Translations under genes and position numbers: made by a program | From: Bradyrhizobium sp. CCH5-F6 | GTDB taxonomy: Bacteria > Pseudomonadota > Alphaproteobacteria > Rhizobiales > Xanthobacteraceae | Direction of reading: 5' to 3' | Length of the DNA: 64,000 bases | Assembly: GCF_001556045.1 (NCBI RefSeq) | Contig: NZ_LSIC01000094.1 | Span: forward strand, 213,916 to 277,915 | The notes under the pieces: model-generated | The model's input: the letters and a program-made list of their open reading frames with translations, nothing else | Databases searched by the model: none | Told to the model about the DNA's origin: nothing | Shown here: positions 9,196-18,350 of the stretch, piece by piece | Layout: each line of letters opens with the position of its first letter | How positions within the stretch are numbered: position 1 is the stretch's first letter

Positions 9196-11112
9196 ATGAA
9201 CATGATCGTCACGCCTGCTTCGCCCGCCACCCCGAACGGCACCACGCGTCCCCAGGTACGCATCGTCATCGTCGGCCATGTCGATCACGGCAAGTCGACG
9301 CTGGTCGGCCGCCTCCTGCACGAGACCGGCAGCCTGCCCGAGGGCAAGCTGGAAATGCTGAAGGCCGTGAGCGCGCGGCGCGGCATGCCGTTCGAATGGT
9401 CGTTCCTGCTCGATGCGCTCCAGACCGAGCGCGACCAGGGCATCACCATCGACACCACGCAGATCCGCTTCCGCACCAATTCGCGCGACATCGTGCTGAT
9501 CGACGCGCCCGGCCACGCCGAGTTCCTGCGCAACATGATCACCGGCGCTTCGCAGGCCGACGGCGCGGTGCTGATCATCGACGCGCTCGAAGGCGTGCGC
9601 GACCAGACGAGGCGGCACGGCTATCTCCTGCATCTGCTCGGCGTGAAGCAGGTCGCGGTCGTCGTCAACAAGATGGACCGCGTCGATTTCTCCGCCGCGC
9701 GCTTCAAGGACATCAGCGACGAGATCTCGGCGCATCTGAGCGGCCTCGGCGTGACGCCGACCGCCGTGATCCCGATCTCGGCGCGCGACGGCGACGGCGT
9801 CGCGGAGCGCACGGGGCGCATCGGCTGGTACAAGGGACCGACCGTGGTCGAGGCGCTCGACCGGCTGGAGCCGGCGCGGGCGTTGGAAGCGCTGGCGCTG
9901 CGCCTGCCAGTGCAGGCGATCTACAAATTCGACGACCGCCGGATCGTGGCGGGCCGCATCGAATCCGGCAGCCTCAAAGCCGGCGACGAGATCGTGATCA
10001 TGCCGGCCGGCAAGATCGCCAGGATCAAGACGGTCGAAAGCTGGCCGGTGACGCCGCTGGCGGGACGACAGGGCGCCGGCCGCTCGGTCGGCATCACGCT
10101 CGACCGCGAATTGTTCATCGAGCGCGGCGACATCGTCGCGCATGCAGGCAGTGCCCCGCGCGAGACGCGGCGGCTGCGTGCGCGCATCTTCTGGCTGCAC
10201 GACAAGCCGCTCGCCAAGGGCGACCAGATCCTGGTGCGCAGCGGTCCGAAGGAGAGCCGTGCCACCGTCGTCGCAATCGAGAAGGCCGTCGATCCCGGCG
10301 AACTGTCGAGCACCGAGAACAAGGCGATCGGTCGCAACCATGTCGGCGAGATCGACATTTCGCTTTCCAGCCCGATTGCGACCGATCCCTACACCGAGAA
10401 TCCGCGCACCGGCCGTCTCGTGATCGAGGTCGCGGGACGCATCGCCGGCGGCGGCCTGGTGCTGTCGGTGGACGCCGGCCAGCGTGCCGTGCCGGTCGAT
10501 ATCGTGCCGGTGGAATCCGCCCTGCGACCCGACGAACGCTCCGCGCGCTACCGCCACAACGGCGCCGTGGTCTGGCTCACAGGTCTGCCCGCCTCGGGCA
10601 AGTCGACGCTGGCGAAGGCGCTGGAGCGGCGGCTGTTCAGCAATGGCGGCTCGCCAATCCTGCTCGACGGCGACACGCTGCGCGCCGGGCTCAACAGCGA
10701 TCTTGGCTTCTCCGCCACTGACCGCAGCGAGAACATCCGCCGTCTCGCCGAGGTCGCCACGCATCTGGCCCGCAACGGCCATATCGCCATCGTCGCCGCG
10801 GTCTCGCCGGCGCGCGAGGACCGTGCCACCGCGCGCCGCATCGCGGATACTGCGTTTCGCGAGATCCACGTCGCGACGCCGGCACAGGTGTGCGAGGAGC
10901 GCGATCCCAAGGGCCACTACAAGAAGGCGCGCGCCGGCACGCTGGCCTCGTTCACCGGCATCGGCAACGACTACGAAAGACCGGAGGCCGCCGAGCTCGT
11001 GATCGATACCTCGACGAGAACGGTCGCTGAGGCCGCCGACGAGATCGAGCAGATGCTGAAGGCGACCGGCGTGCTGTTCGACGAGGTCGTGGACCTCGCC
11101 GCGAATATTTGA
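9196..11112 (+). CDS. cysNC: bifunctional sulfate adenylyltransferase subunit 1 / adenylylsulfate kinase CysNC
   Basis: A fusion protein of 638 residues. Residues about 20-430 are the EF-Tu-like GTPase CysN that drives CysD, with G1 [21 protein letters not shown] and NKMD. Residues about 450-630 are the APS kinase CysC, with P-loop [29 protein letters not shown] and the lid region. The product is PAPS. The architecture matches the NodQ-type enzymes of rhizobia, but no nod genes are nearby, so this is best read as the housekeeping copy. It is the last gene of the plus-strand cysD arm. Confidence 0.94.
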   Translation: MNMIVTPASPATPNGTTRPQVRIVIVGHVDHGKSTLVGRLLHETGSLPEGKLEMLKAVSARRGMPFEWSFLLDALQTERDQGITIDTTQIRFRTNSRDIVLIDAPGHAEFLRNMITGASQADGAVLIIDALEGVRDQTRRHGYLLHLLGVKQVAVVVNKMDRVDFSAARFKDISDEISAHLSGLGVTPTAVIPISARDGDGVAERTGRIGWYKGPTVVEALDRLEPARALEALALRLPVQAIYKFDDRRIVAGRIESGSLKAGDEIVIMPAGKIARIKTVESWPVTPLAGRQGAGRSVGITLDRELFIERGDIVAHAGSAPRETRRLRARIFWLHDKPLAKGDQILVRSGPKESRATVVAIEKAVDPGELSSTENKAIGRNHVGEIDISLSSPIATDPYTENPRTGRLVIEVAGRIAGGGLVLSVDAGQRAVPVDIVPVESALRPDERSARYRHNGAVVWLTGLPASGKSTLAKALERRLFSNGGSPILLDGDTLRAGLNSDLGFSATDRSENIRRLAEVATHLARNGHIAIVAAVSPAREDRATARRIADTAFREIHVATPAQVCEERDPKGHYKKARAGTLASFTGIGNDYERPEAAELVIDTSTRTVAEAADEIEQMLKATGVLFDEVVDLAANI

Positions 11113-11472
11113 GCGTGCCCTAACCCCCGCTGTCGTCGTCCGGCTTGCCGTCTTCGCTAAAGCTTCGCCGGCCCAACATCGAAGAGCCCGGCGAAGCCTT
11201 TGGCGTAGCCGGGACCGGGCGGCCCAGTTTTCCAGAGCCAGCGTGGGGATACCGAGAGGCCACGGCGTCCTGGATTCCCCGCTTTCGCGGGGAATGACAG
11301 CCGATGCGTTGGGGTCCGCACCTTCCTTGACATTTTGACAAGCCTTTGGGGGTCTTCTCACCGCCCCGATTTTGGGGCTAATAGGTCCCGAAAGCCGCCC
11401 CTCGTGGGTGCATTTTGCTGCTGACGGGTCAAAAGCAGCCAAAAACAGCCATTTCCAACAAGAAAGCCCATC
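11113..11472. other. intergenic region with repeat-like elements
   Basis: About 360 bases between cysNC and malate synthase. The left part is repeat-like, with several inverted GCCGG/CCGGC segments (11150-11225) and a clean hairpin at 11274-11295. The last 130 bases, lower in G+C, should contain the glcB promoter and leader. No open frame here resembles a known protein. Confidence 0.6.
11274..11295. repeat. short palindromic intergenic repeat (hairpin)
   Basis: Perfect 9-base inverted repeat (ATTCCCCGC / GCGGGGAAT) with a TTTC loop, followed by GACAG. The core resembles the dispersed ATTCCCGCGAAAGCGGGAAT-type repeats common between genes in Bradyrhizobium and relatives. It lies 160 bases downstream of cysNC and could also act as a transcript-end hairpin. 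Confidence 0.6.
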
Positions 11473-13638
11473 ATGAAACGCGTCGATGCCCACGGATTGA
11501 AGATCGCTCCCGTCCTGTTCGATTTCATCGCCAAGGAAGCGGCCCCGAAAACGGGGATCGCGCCGGATGCGTTCTGGGCGGGGCTTGCTGCCATCATCAA
11601 GGAACTGGGCCCGAAGAACCGCGAGCTGCTCGCATTCCGCGACACGCTGCAGGCCAAGATCGACGACTGGCACCGCGCCAACAAGGGCAAGGCCTTCGAC
11701 CTCGATGCCTACACCGGCTTCCTGAAGGAGATCGGCTATCTGGTCCCCGAACCGGCGACGCAGAAGGTCGAGACCGCCAATGTGGACGAGGAGATCGGCA
11801 AGATCTGCGGCCCGCAGCTGGTCGTGCCTCTCACAAACGCGCGCTACGCGCTGAACGCGGCGAATGCACGCTGGGGCTCACTCTACGATGCCTTCTACGG
11901 CACCGACGCGATCCCGCACGATCCCTCGGAAAGCGGCAAGGGCTACAACAAGGCGCGCGGCGACAAGGTGATCGCCAAGGCCAAGGCGTTCCTCGACAGC
12001 GCCGTGCCGCTGGCAACCGGCAGCCACACCGACGTCACCGCCTACAGCGTCGTCGCGGGCCAGCTCGCGGTGAAGCTGAAGAGCGGCAACGCCACCGCGC
12101 TGAAGAACGCCGCGCAGTTCGCGGGCTTCCAGGGCGATGCCGCCGCGCCGAGCGCGGTGCTGCTCGTCAACAACGGCCTGCATGTCGAGGTCAAGATCGA
12201 CCGCAGCAGCGCCATCGGCAAGGACGATCCGGCCGGCGTCGCCGACATGATCATGGAAGCGGCGGTCTCGACCATCCTCGACATGGAAGACTCGGTCGCA
12301 GCGGTCGATGCTGACGACAAGGTGCTGGTCTACCGCAATACGCTCGGCCTGATGAACGGCACGCTGTCGGCCGATTTCGAGAAGGGCGGCAAGACGTTGA
12401 CGCGCTCGCTCAACGCCGACCGTTCTTACAAGACACCGGACGGCAAGGGCGAGGTGACGCTGCACGGCCGCAGCCTGCTGCTGATGCGCAATTGCGGTCA
12501 CCACATGTTCACCGACGCGGTGCTCGATGAGAAGGGCGAGGAAATTCCCGAGGGCCTGCTCGATGCTGCCGTCTCCGGCCTGCTCGCGATCCACGACCTC
12601 AAGGGTCTTTCCAAGGTCAAGAACAGCCGCACCGGCTCGGCCTATATCGTCAAGCCGAAGATGCACGGCCCGGACGAGGTGTCGCTGACCTGCGAGATCT
12701 TCGATCGCGTCGAGAAGATGCTGGGCCTGCCGGAAAACACGCTCAAGGTCGGCATCATGGACGAGGAACGGCGCACCACCGTCAACCTCAAGGCCTGCAT
12801 CCAACGCGCCTCCAAGCGCATCATGTTCATCAACACCGGCTTCCTCGACCGCACTGGCGACGAGATCCACACCTCGATGGAAGCGGGCCCGATGATCCGC
12901 AAGAACGAGATGAAGGCGCAGGCGTGGATCAAGGCCTATGAGGACTGGAACGTCGACATGGGCCTGACCTGTGGCTTGCCCGGCCATGCGCAGATCGGCA
13001 AGGGCATGTGGGCGGCGCCCGACAAGATGGCGGATATGCTGGCGCAAAAGCTTGGCCATCCGCAGGCCGGCGCCACCACTGCCTGGGTGCCGTCGCCGAC
13101 GGCCGCGACGCTGCACGCGCTGCACTACCACCAGGTCAACGTCACCGCGCGCCAGGAAGAGCTCACCAAGGGCGGACCGCGCGCGAAGCTCTCGGACATC
13201 CTCACCATTCCGGTGTCGAAATCGAATTGGGCGCCCGACGACGTCAAGCAGGAGATCGACAACAATTGCCAGGGCATCCTCGGCTACGTCGTGCGCTGGA
13301 TCGACCAGGGCGTCGGCTGCTCCAAGGTGCCCGACATCCACGATGTCGGACTGATGGAAGACCGCGCGACCTTGCGCATCTCCAGCCAGCACCTCGCCAA
13401 CTGGCTGCACCAGGGTGTGATCACCGAGGCGCAGGTGATGGAATCGCTCAAGCGCATGGCCGTCGTCGTCGACAAGCAGAACGCGGGCGATCCCATCTAC
13501 AAGCCGATGGCACCCGCCTTCGACGGCGTCGCCTTCAAGGCCGCCTGCGACCTCATCTTCAAGGGCCGCGAGCAACCGAACGGCTACACCGAATACATCC
13601 TCACCGCGCGCCGCCGCGAGGCGAAGGCGACGGGCTGA
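11473..13638 (+). CDS. glcB: malate synthase G
   Basis: Condenses glyoxylate with acetyl-CoA to malate in the cytoplasm, allowing growth on C2 compounds. Its 721 residues match the monomeric G isoform (about 723) and not the shorter A isoform. Conserved motifs are [52 protein letters not shown] with the catalytic arginine, and [17 protein letters not shown]. It stands alone with a strong terminator right behind it. Isocitrate lyase is not in the window. Confidence 0.96.
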   Translation: MKRVDAHGLKIAPVLFDFIAKEAAPKTGIAPDAFWAGLAAIIKELGPKNRELLAFRDTLQAKIDDWHRANKGKAFDLDAYTGFLKEIGYLVPEPATQKVETANVDEEIGKICGPQLVVPLTNARYALNAANARWGSLYDAFYGTDAIPHDPSESGKGYNKARGDKVIAKAKAFLDSAVPLATGSHTDVTAYSVVAGQLAVKLKSGNATALKNAAQFAGFQGDAAAPSAVLLVNNGLHVEVKIDRSSAIGKDDPAGVADMIMEAAVSTILDMEDSVAAVDADDKVLVYRNTLGLMNGTLSADFEKGGKTLTRSLNADRSYKTPDGKGEVTLHGRSLLLMRNCGHHMFTDAVLDEKGEEIPEGLLDAAVSGLLAIHDLKGLSKVKNSRTGSAYIVKPKMHGPDEVSLTCEIFDRVEKMLGLPENTLKVGIMDEERRTTVNLKACIQRASKRIMFINTGFLDRTGDEIHTSMEAGPMIRKNEMKAQAWIKAYEDWNVDMGLTCGLPGHAQIGKGMWAAPDKMADMLAQKLGHPQAGATTAWVPSPTAATLHALHYHQVNVTARQEELTKGGPRAKLSDILTIPVSKSNWAPDDVKQEIDNNCQGILGYVVRWIDQGVGCSKVPDIHDVGLMEDRATLRISSQHLANWLHQGVITEAQVMESLKRMAVVVDKQNAGDPIYKPMAPAFDGVAFKAACDLIFKGREQPNGYTEYILTARRREAKATG

Positions 13639-13660
13639 GCTCCGATCGAGAACTTCAAGA

Positions 13661-13686
13661 GCCCCGGTTCACGCCGGGGCTTTTTT
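13661..13686 (+). terminator. rho-independent terminator of glcB
   Basis: GCCCCGG TTCACG CCGGGGC hairpin immediately followed by six T residues, 22 bases after the malate synthase stop codon. Confidence 0.92.
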
Positions 13687-13766
13687 GCGGGCGAAACGCC
13701 GCGGCGGGCCGCGGAACGGCTGCGCCGGGGACCGCGTTGTACCGCCATCACCAACGGGAGATGGTC

Positions 13767-13967
13767 ATGGATTGGAATCGGATCGAAGGAAACTGGAAGC
13801 AATTCAAGGGCTCTGCCAAGGAGAAATGGGCCAAGCTCACCGACGACGACCTCACTCTGATCGAGGGTCGGCGCGAGCAGCTCGAGGGCCGGCTCCAGGA
13901 ACGCTATGGCAAGGCCAAGGACCAGATTCGCCAGGACGTCGACGACTGGCTCAAATCGCTGCACTAA
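13767..13967 (+). CDS. CsbD-family stress-response protein
   Basis: Small soluble protein of 66 residues in the CsbD family (general-stress-induced proteins of unknown biochemical role). It has the characteristic start MDWNRIEGNWKQFKGSAKEK and WAKLTDDDL, then a charged amphipathic helix. ATG 13767 was preferred over ATG 13761 because GGAG sits six bases before it. The gene lies between two terminators and is probably transcribed alone. Confidence 0.9.
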   Translation: MDWNRIEGNWKQFKGSAKEKWAKLTDDDLTLIEGRREQLEGRLQERYGKAKDQIRQDVDDWLKSLH

Positions 13968-13981
13968 AGCAGCACAAACGA

Positions 13982-14010
13982 AGCCCCGGCTCACGCCGGG
14001 GCTTTTCTTT
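13982..14010 (+). terminator. rho-independent terminator of the CsbD gene
   Basis: AGCCCCGGC TCAC GCCGGGGCT hairpin followed by TTTTCTTTT, 15 bases after the csbD-like stop codon. Confidence 0.9.
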
Positions 14011-14016
14011 TGAGAT

Positions 14017-14093
14017 GTAGCCCGAATGAGCGAAGCGATATCCGGGGACTTTTGTTGCGTCTTCCCGGATATCGCTTCGCTCATCCGGGCTAC
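14017..14093. repeat. long inverted intergenic repeat
   Basis: Two arms of about 30 bases, 14017-14046 and 14063-14093, are reverse complements with a single mismatch, separated by about 16 bases. The arm reads GTAGCCCGAATGAGCGAAGC and on. It would form a large cruciform or RNA hairpin. It resembles dispersed palindromic elements seen between Bradyrhizobium genes and sits between convergent genes (csbD-like and the 51-residue membrane protein). Confidence 0.85.
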
Positions 14094-14103
14094 GATACCT
14101 TCG

Positions 14104-14259
14104 CTAAAATACCGCCAGATATTTCAGCAGCGACACGATGCCGATGATGATGACGACCACGCGCGCGATCTGCTTGGCGCGGCCGTCCATGGGCAGCATG
14201 TTGATGAGATAAAGCACGAGAATAACGACGAGAAAGGTGACGAGTACGCCGACCAGCAT
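14104..14259 (-). CDS. 51-residue membrane protein, Thivi_2564-like
   Basis: A 52-codon minus-strand frame encodes MLVGVLVTFLVVILVLYLIN followed by MLPMDGRAKQIARVVVIIIG and a short hydrophobic end (IVSLLKYLAVF). It therefore has two transmembrane helices joined by a short charged loop. The pattern of helix, L-P, positively charged loop and I/V-rich helix resembles the small Thivi_2564-type membrane proteins. No strong ribosome-binding site was seen, but no other frame here shows comparable organisation. Function unknown. Confidence 0.62.
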   Translation of the reverse strand: MLVGVLVTFLVVILVLYLINMLPMDGRAKQIARVVVIIIGIVSLLKYLAVF

Positions 14260-14401
14260 CGCGAGGGCCCCCTTCAGGCAAATTGCCGATGCTATCTAAC
14301 GCACGGCATCGACGCTGGTTCCATTGAGGCAACCCGCTGCAAATTCTGGCTAATCTGGCGCATACGATCGGTATCGTGCCGGAGAAAGCCGGAACGGTGG
14401 G

Positions 14402-15049
14402 CTACTCCTTCGCCACGATCGGGACCTGGCGGAATTTCGCGCGCACCGACTCCGGCAACGGCGAGAAATTCATCGTCACACCGCGACGGTCGTTGGCATT
14501 GCGGCTGGCGACCACGAGGCCGCCGGCGCCGGCAACGATGTCACCCTTGCGCAGGGTTGGGTCGTCCTCGGCCTTGACCGATGCGAGCCCCGCCGGATCC
14601 TTGCCGTTGCAGGTGCAGCCCGCGACGATCTCGGTGCGATACCTGAACGCATTCGGCAGATCGGAATACGACTTTCCGTTCTCCGTCGTGGCGTCGTCGA
14701 TATTGCTGCCATAGACCAGCGAGGTTTCCGAGGCCGGGCAGAAGCTCTTGCAGGATTGCGCCTTGCTCGCTGAATCGGAGCCTTGCGCCGGGAAGTAGCG
14801 GCCGTCGCAGCCGCGCACGCAATAGGCCGTGCCGCCGCCATAGGAGGCCCGCCGTGGCGTGTCGTAGCGCGGCCCGTCGTCGTTCGGAAGCGGCATCCGG
14901 ATCTCGGGCGGCGGCCGCATCCGGAAGCCGCCGAACAATGCCGAGAAGAAATCCTCCGCATGCGCCGACGGTGCCGACGCCAAACCGGCGGAGACAGCGA
15001 TCAGGATCGCCGCACCGCCAGCCACTTTTCCAACCAGGCGTCTGCTCAT
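14402..15049 (-). CDS. DUF2865 exported protein
   Basis: A 215-residue exported protein with an N-terminal signal (AGGAAILIAVSAGLASAPSAHA). The DUF2865 core contains conserved cysteines in YCVRGCDGRYFP, QSCKSFCPASETSLVYG and AGCTCNGKDPAGLA, which are likely to be disulfide-bonded in the periplasm. It starts 16 bases after the L,D-transpeptidase gene on the same strand, so a two-gene operon with a cell-wall role is plausible. Biochemical function is unknown. Confidence 0.82.
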   Translation of the reverse strand: MSRRLVGKVAGGAAILIAVSAGLASAPSAHAEDFFSALFGGFRMRPPPEIRMPLPNDDGPRYDTPRRASYGGGTAYCVRGCDGRYFPAQGSDSASKAQSCKSFCPASETSLVYGSNIDDATTENGKSYSDLPNAFRYRTEIVAGCTCNGKDPAGLASVKAEDDPTLRKGDIVAGAGGLVVASRNANDRRGVTMNFSPLPESVRAKFRQVPIVAKE

Positions 15050-15065
15050 ATGACCTCGCTCACTT

Positions 15066-15839
15066 TCAGTTCACGGCCGAGGTCGTGATGTTCAAAGCCT
15101 GCCGGCCCGAGGGCAGCATCGTCACGGCCGGACGCTTGCGGACGGGGTCGCCTCCCTTGGCCATCAAGGGAGCGTTCTTCGGCAGCACCACGACCTTGGC
15201 GCCGACATTGACGCGGTTGAACAGGTCGACGACGTCCTCGTTGGTCATGCGGATGCAGCCCGACGAGACGAACTTGCCGATCGTGGAAGGGTCGTTGGTG
15301 CCGTGGATGCGGTATTGGCTGGAACCCAGATACATCGCACGCGCGCCGAGCGGATTGCCGGGGCCGCCGGCGACGAAGCGGGGAAGATAGGGCTGACGCG
15401 CAATCATCTCGGCCGGCGGATGCCAATCCGGCCACTCGGCCTTCCGGCTGACGGTCTGCACTCCGGACCAGGTGAAGCCTTCGCGGCCGACGCCGACGCC
15501 GTAGCGGATGGCGCGGCCGTTGCCCAGCACGTAATAGAGATAGGTGTTGTTGGTATCGATCACGATCGTCCCGGCCGGCTCGCTGCGGTCGAAGCCGACG
15601 ATCTGCTTGCGCAGGCGATCAGGCAGCTGAGCATCCTCTTCCGACGCCGGCGGCGCCTCGTTCAAATAATCCTGTGAGTAGCCCTGGTCCTGCGGATACG
15701 CCTGCGACTGTATCGGCGCATAGCCGAACGTCTGCGCGGACGCGCTGCCAAAGGGCAGTGCCAGCATTGCGGTTGCGAAGGCGAATGCGGTGACGGCGCG
15801 CGGCGAGACGCTGCGACGGACTACCGAGAACTTGGTCAT
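15066..15839 (-). CDS. L,D-transpeptidase (YkuD domain)
   Basis: Periplasmic enzyme of 257 residues that makes 3-3 peptidoglycan cross-links or attaches outer-membrane proteins. The chosen ATG (15839) gives a good signal sequence ending GSASA; the frame continues 40 residues upstream without signal character. The YkuD catalytic motif is visible as YRIHGTNDPSTIGKFVSSGC followed by IRM, supplying the active-site His and Cys. A proline/glutamine/tyrosine-rich linker follows the signal. It leads the DUF2865 gene. Confidence 0.9.
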   Translation of the reverse strand: MTKFSVVRRSVSPRAVTAFAFATAMLALPFGSASAQTFGYAPIQSQAYPQDQGYSQDYLNEAPPASEEDAQLPDRLRKQIVGFDRSEPAGTIVIDTNNTYLYYVLGNGRAIRYGVGVGREGFTWSGVQTVSRKAEWPDWHPPAEMIARQPYLPRFVAGGPGNPLGARAMYLGSSQYRIHGTNDPSTIGKFVSSGCIRMTNEDVVDLFNRVNVGAKVVVLPKNAPLMAKGGDPVRKRPAVTMLPSGRQALNITTSAVN

Positions 15840-16047
15840 GTGCTGCCCCGTGGGATTGTGCACCAAGCGTGATGCGCTGCCGAACAACGCCGTCAGCGGG
15901 ATCGAAGTTCCCGCGAGGCGTGAGGCAGCGACGTCACAGTCAAGCGAGCTTCTGTTCACGATACCGCGATGGAACCGACAGGCCGTGCGCGCGTTGTCTG
16001 ACCATTGATGGGCGCGCGGATCGCGGATTCCTCGCGGGAGAAGTATT

Positions 16048-17160
16048 GTGCGCGTCCTTCCAAGTGAACGTCTGATTTCCGGCCACAGCGACGGCGAGCC
16101 GCTTCCCGAAAGTCATGCCGAGCTGCCCCCGGTTATCCGCCGCACCGACTTTGTCGCCTTCGCGCTCGCCGGGCTCTTGCTGATTGCCATCGTCGCCGTG
16201 CTCTATTTCGGCAGGGCATTCTTCCTGCCGGTGGTGATGGCGTTCGTGACCGGCACTATGCTGTCTCCGGCGGCGAGCTTCCTCGAGCGGAGCAAGGTCC
16301 CCCGCAGCCTCGGCGCCGTCCTGATCGTGGTCGCTGTGACCGCGGTAGTCGCCTTCGTCGTGGCGTTGATTGCTTCTCCCGTGATGGAATGGAGCACGCG
16401 CCTGCCGGAGCTCGGCGCGCAACTGAAGGACAAGTTGCACGTGTTCGACCGTCCGCTTGCGTTGTGGCGGGAGATGCAAGCCATGCTCGGCGGCTCGGAA
16501 GGATTGCCGAGCTTCCACATGCCCAAGGTCGAGTGGGTGCAGCCGACGCTGGAATTCCTGTCACCGACCTTTACCGAATTCCTGCTGTTCTTCGTCACCC
16601 TGATCCTGTTCATTGCAAGCTGGCGCGACCTGCGGCGGGCCATGATCATGACCTTCAGCGATCATGACGCGCGCCTGCGTACGCTCCGCATTCTCAACGA
16701 GATCGAAGTCCATCTCGGCAATTATCTCCTGACCGTCACCCTCATCAATGTCGCCGTCGGTGTCGCCACCGGCCTCATCTGCGCGCTTACCGGAATGCCC
16801 AATCCGGCCGGGCTCGGCGCGCTGGCGGCAACGCTCAATTTCATCCCGATCATCGGGCCGGTTGCGATGTTCGTGGTGCTGGTCGTGGTGGGGCTGGTCG
16901 CCTTCCCGACCATCGGCGGCGGGCTTTTGGCCGCCCTCGCCTTTGGTGGCCTCACCTTTCTGGAGGGGCACTTCATCACGCCGGCCATCATCGGGCGGCG
17001 GCTGGCCTTGAATGCGCTCGCCGTGCTGCTGGCACTCGCGTTCTGGACCTGGCTTTGGGGGCCGATGGGCGCGTTCCTGTCGTCGCCGCTCCTGATCGTC
17101 GCGCTGATCCTGAAGGAGCACTTGCTGCCGGTGAATTCGCCGCAGCTCCCGCAAGCCTGA
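16048..17160 (+). CDS. AI-2E family transporter (membrane permease)
   Basis: Inner-membrane protein of 370 residues in the PF01594 family, which includes TqsA-like exporters and Na+/H+ antiporter-like members. Two helices lie near residues 37-78, a third near 88-112, then a soluble segment, then five or so helices in the C-terminal half. The conserved LNFIPIIGPVAMFVVLVVVG and EGHFITPAIIGRRLALN motifs are present. It starts at GTG 16048. The substrate cannot be inferred from sequence; signalling by AI-2 is not implied. Confidence 0.86.
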   Translation: MRVLPSERLISGHSDGEPLPESHAELPPVIRRTDFVAFALAGLLLIAIVAVLYFGRAFFLPVVMAFVTGTMLSPAASFLERSKVPRSLGAVLIVVAVTAVVAFVVALIASPVMEWSTRLPELGAQLKDKLHVFDRPLALWREMQAMLGGSEGLPSFHMPKVEWVQPTLEFLSPTFTEFLLFFVTLILFIASWRDLRRAMIMTFSDHDARLRTLRILNEIEVHLGNYLLTVTLINVAVGVATGLICALTGMPNPAGLGALAATLNFIPIIGPVAMFVVLVVVGLVAFPTIGGGLLAALAFGGLTFLEGHFITPAIIGRRLALNALAVLLALAFWTWLWGPMGAFLSSPLLIVALILKEHLLPVNSPQLPQA

Positions 17161-17238
17161 CCGGTTTCAGCAAACGGAACTTACGCGGCGACGAAGCGTT
17201 CTCCGCCCATCTCAGCCGTCAACACTTCGGAGCTCCCG

Positions 17239-17610
17239 ATGTCCACGACCAATGTCGAAGCGGGGATGAGAGACTGGACCGACAAAGCCACCAGAGAACG
17301 CCTCGAGAAGGATGTAGCAGCCGTGAAAAGCGATATCGCCGCCCTCACCGACCAGATCACCGACGCGCTCAACACCTTTGCCAACTCCACGAGCAAGCAG
17401 GCTCGTAGCGGCTACCGGCAGGCGCGCGAGAACATGGATTCCGCGATGGATGACATGTCGCATCGCGGCAGCGCGATGATGGAAGCTGCGCAGGACGCCT
17501 ATGGCTCGATCGAGGAGACGCTGGAAGACGCGATCACGCAGCGGCCGCTCGCGACCGTCGGGCTCGCGCTCGGCATCGGCTTCCTGATCGGCGCTGCCTG
17601 GCGCCGATAG
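17239..17610 (+). CDS. DUF883 (ElaB/YqjD-like) membrane-anchored protein
   Basis: Protein of 123 residues with a long amphipathic helix (residues about 15-95, rich in A, D, E, K, Q) and one C-terminal hydrophobic segment (LATVGLALGIGFLIGAAWRR). This is the layout of ElaB/YqjD proteins that tether ribosomes to the inner membrane in stationary phase. A GGAG precedes the ATG. The following gene encodes a small membrane protein, an arrangement like the yqjD-yqjE pair of enterobacteria. Confidence 0.82.
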   Translation: MSTTNVEAGMRDWTDKATRERLEKDVAAVKSDIAALTDQITDALNTFANSTSKQARSGYRQARENMDSAMDDMSHRGSAMMEAAQDAYGSIEETLEDAITQRPLATVGLALGIGFLIGAAWRR

Positions 17611-17702
17611 GCTTGCGGAACGGATATTGGAGACGGCGGCGCTGCGGCGCCGCCGCTGCCGGATCGTGACGATCCGGCGTGTGGGGATTGAGGAGCGAAG
17701 CC

Positions 17703-18158
17703 ATGTTTCAGCGCATCATCGACGGGATCAGCGCATCCGCCGGCACGACCGTGCGGCTGACCTCGCTGGCTGCGGCTGCCGCCTTCGCGCTGTTCGTGAC
17801 GACGTGCTTCCTCTGTGCCGCAGCCTTCATCTCGGTGCTGGAGCAATATGGCCCGGTGCAGGCCTGCCTTGCCGGCGCGGGAATCTTCTTCCTGCTGACG
17901 ATCACGGCGGCAGGCTCCTATTGGGGTTACAAGCGCGAGGTGCAGAAGCGGGCCCGTATCGCGGCCGAACGGGCCGCGAGGTCGACGGCGCAGAGCATGC
18001 TCGCCGACCCCATGCTGCTGGCCACCGGACTCCAGATCGTTCGGGCCATCGGCATGAAGCGGCTGTTGCCGATCCTGGCGATCGGCGGTGTCGCGCTCGG
18101 AATCATGGCAAGCCGCGCCGGCATGTCCGACGAAGCGTCGGCTGAACCTGCCGAGTAG
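17703..18158 (+). CDS. small integral membrane protein, YqjE/holin-like
   Basis: Protein of 151 residues with two strong helices (AAAAAFALFVTTCFLCAAAF and a second near residues 58-78), a basic alanine-rich stretch, then a third short hydrophobic segment near residue 125. ATG 17703 was chosen for the GAGGAG eight bases upstream; an in-frame GTG at 17679 lacks one. Position after the DUF883 gene suggests a YqjE-type partner, but the sequence match is weak and the function is unknown. Confidence 0.72.
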   Translation: MFQRIIDGISASAGTTVRLTSLAAAAAFALFVTTCFLCAAAFISVLEQYGPVQACLAGAGIFFLLTITAAGSYWGYKREVQKRARIAAERAARSTAQSMLADPMLLATGLQIVRAIGMKRLLPILAIGGVALGIMASRAGMSDEASAEPAE

Positions 18159-18164
18159 CGACGC

Positions 18165-18350
18165 TCACGCTGCCCGGCTGCGAACGATGCAGATCGCGGC
18201 CAACGCGAGCGGAATGGCGAGCGCGATCCACGACAACGCCAGCCATATCCCGGTTTGGCCGATCAACGCGGCCAGCAGGCCGAACACGTTCAGAACCGCA
18301 AGCAAGACCGGCCAGCGCCAGATCAGACGAAGCGATCGCGTTCCGGTCAT
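18165..18350 (-). CDS. small membrane protein linked to the PepSY remnant
   Basis: A 61-residue protein with two hydrophobic segments (WPVLLAVLNVFGLLAALIG and WLALSWIALAIPLALAAICI). The ATG directly follows the stop of the PepSY remnant. Proteins of this size and shape commonly follow PepSY-type membrane genes in TonB/siderophore loci. With its upstream partner truncated, it may be a leftover that is no longer useful. Confidence 0.55.
   Translation of the reverse strand: MTGTRSLRLIWRWPVLLAVLNVFGLLAALIGQTGIWLALSWIALAIPLALAAICIVRSRAA

Noticed and set aside
9196..11112. Reading cysNC as a nodulation gene (nodQ)
   Set aside because: The fusion is the same as NodQ, but it sits with cysD, cysG, cysI, cysH and sulfate transport genes and no nod genes, so a housekeeping role fits better.
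8173..11673. A 1166-codon open frame on the minus strand across cysD and cysNC
   Set aside because: It is antisense to two clearly conserved genes and has the arginine/glycine/aspartate-rich look of shadow frames in high-G+C DNA; no domain is visible.
16048..17160. A quorum-sensing exporter role for the AI-2E family protein
   Set aside because: The family name is historical. Members include ion antiporters, and nothing nearby (luxS, lsr genes) supports AI-2 signalling.
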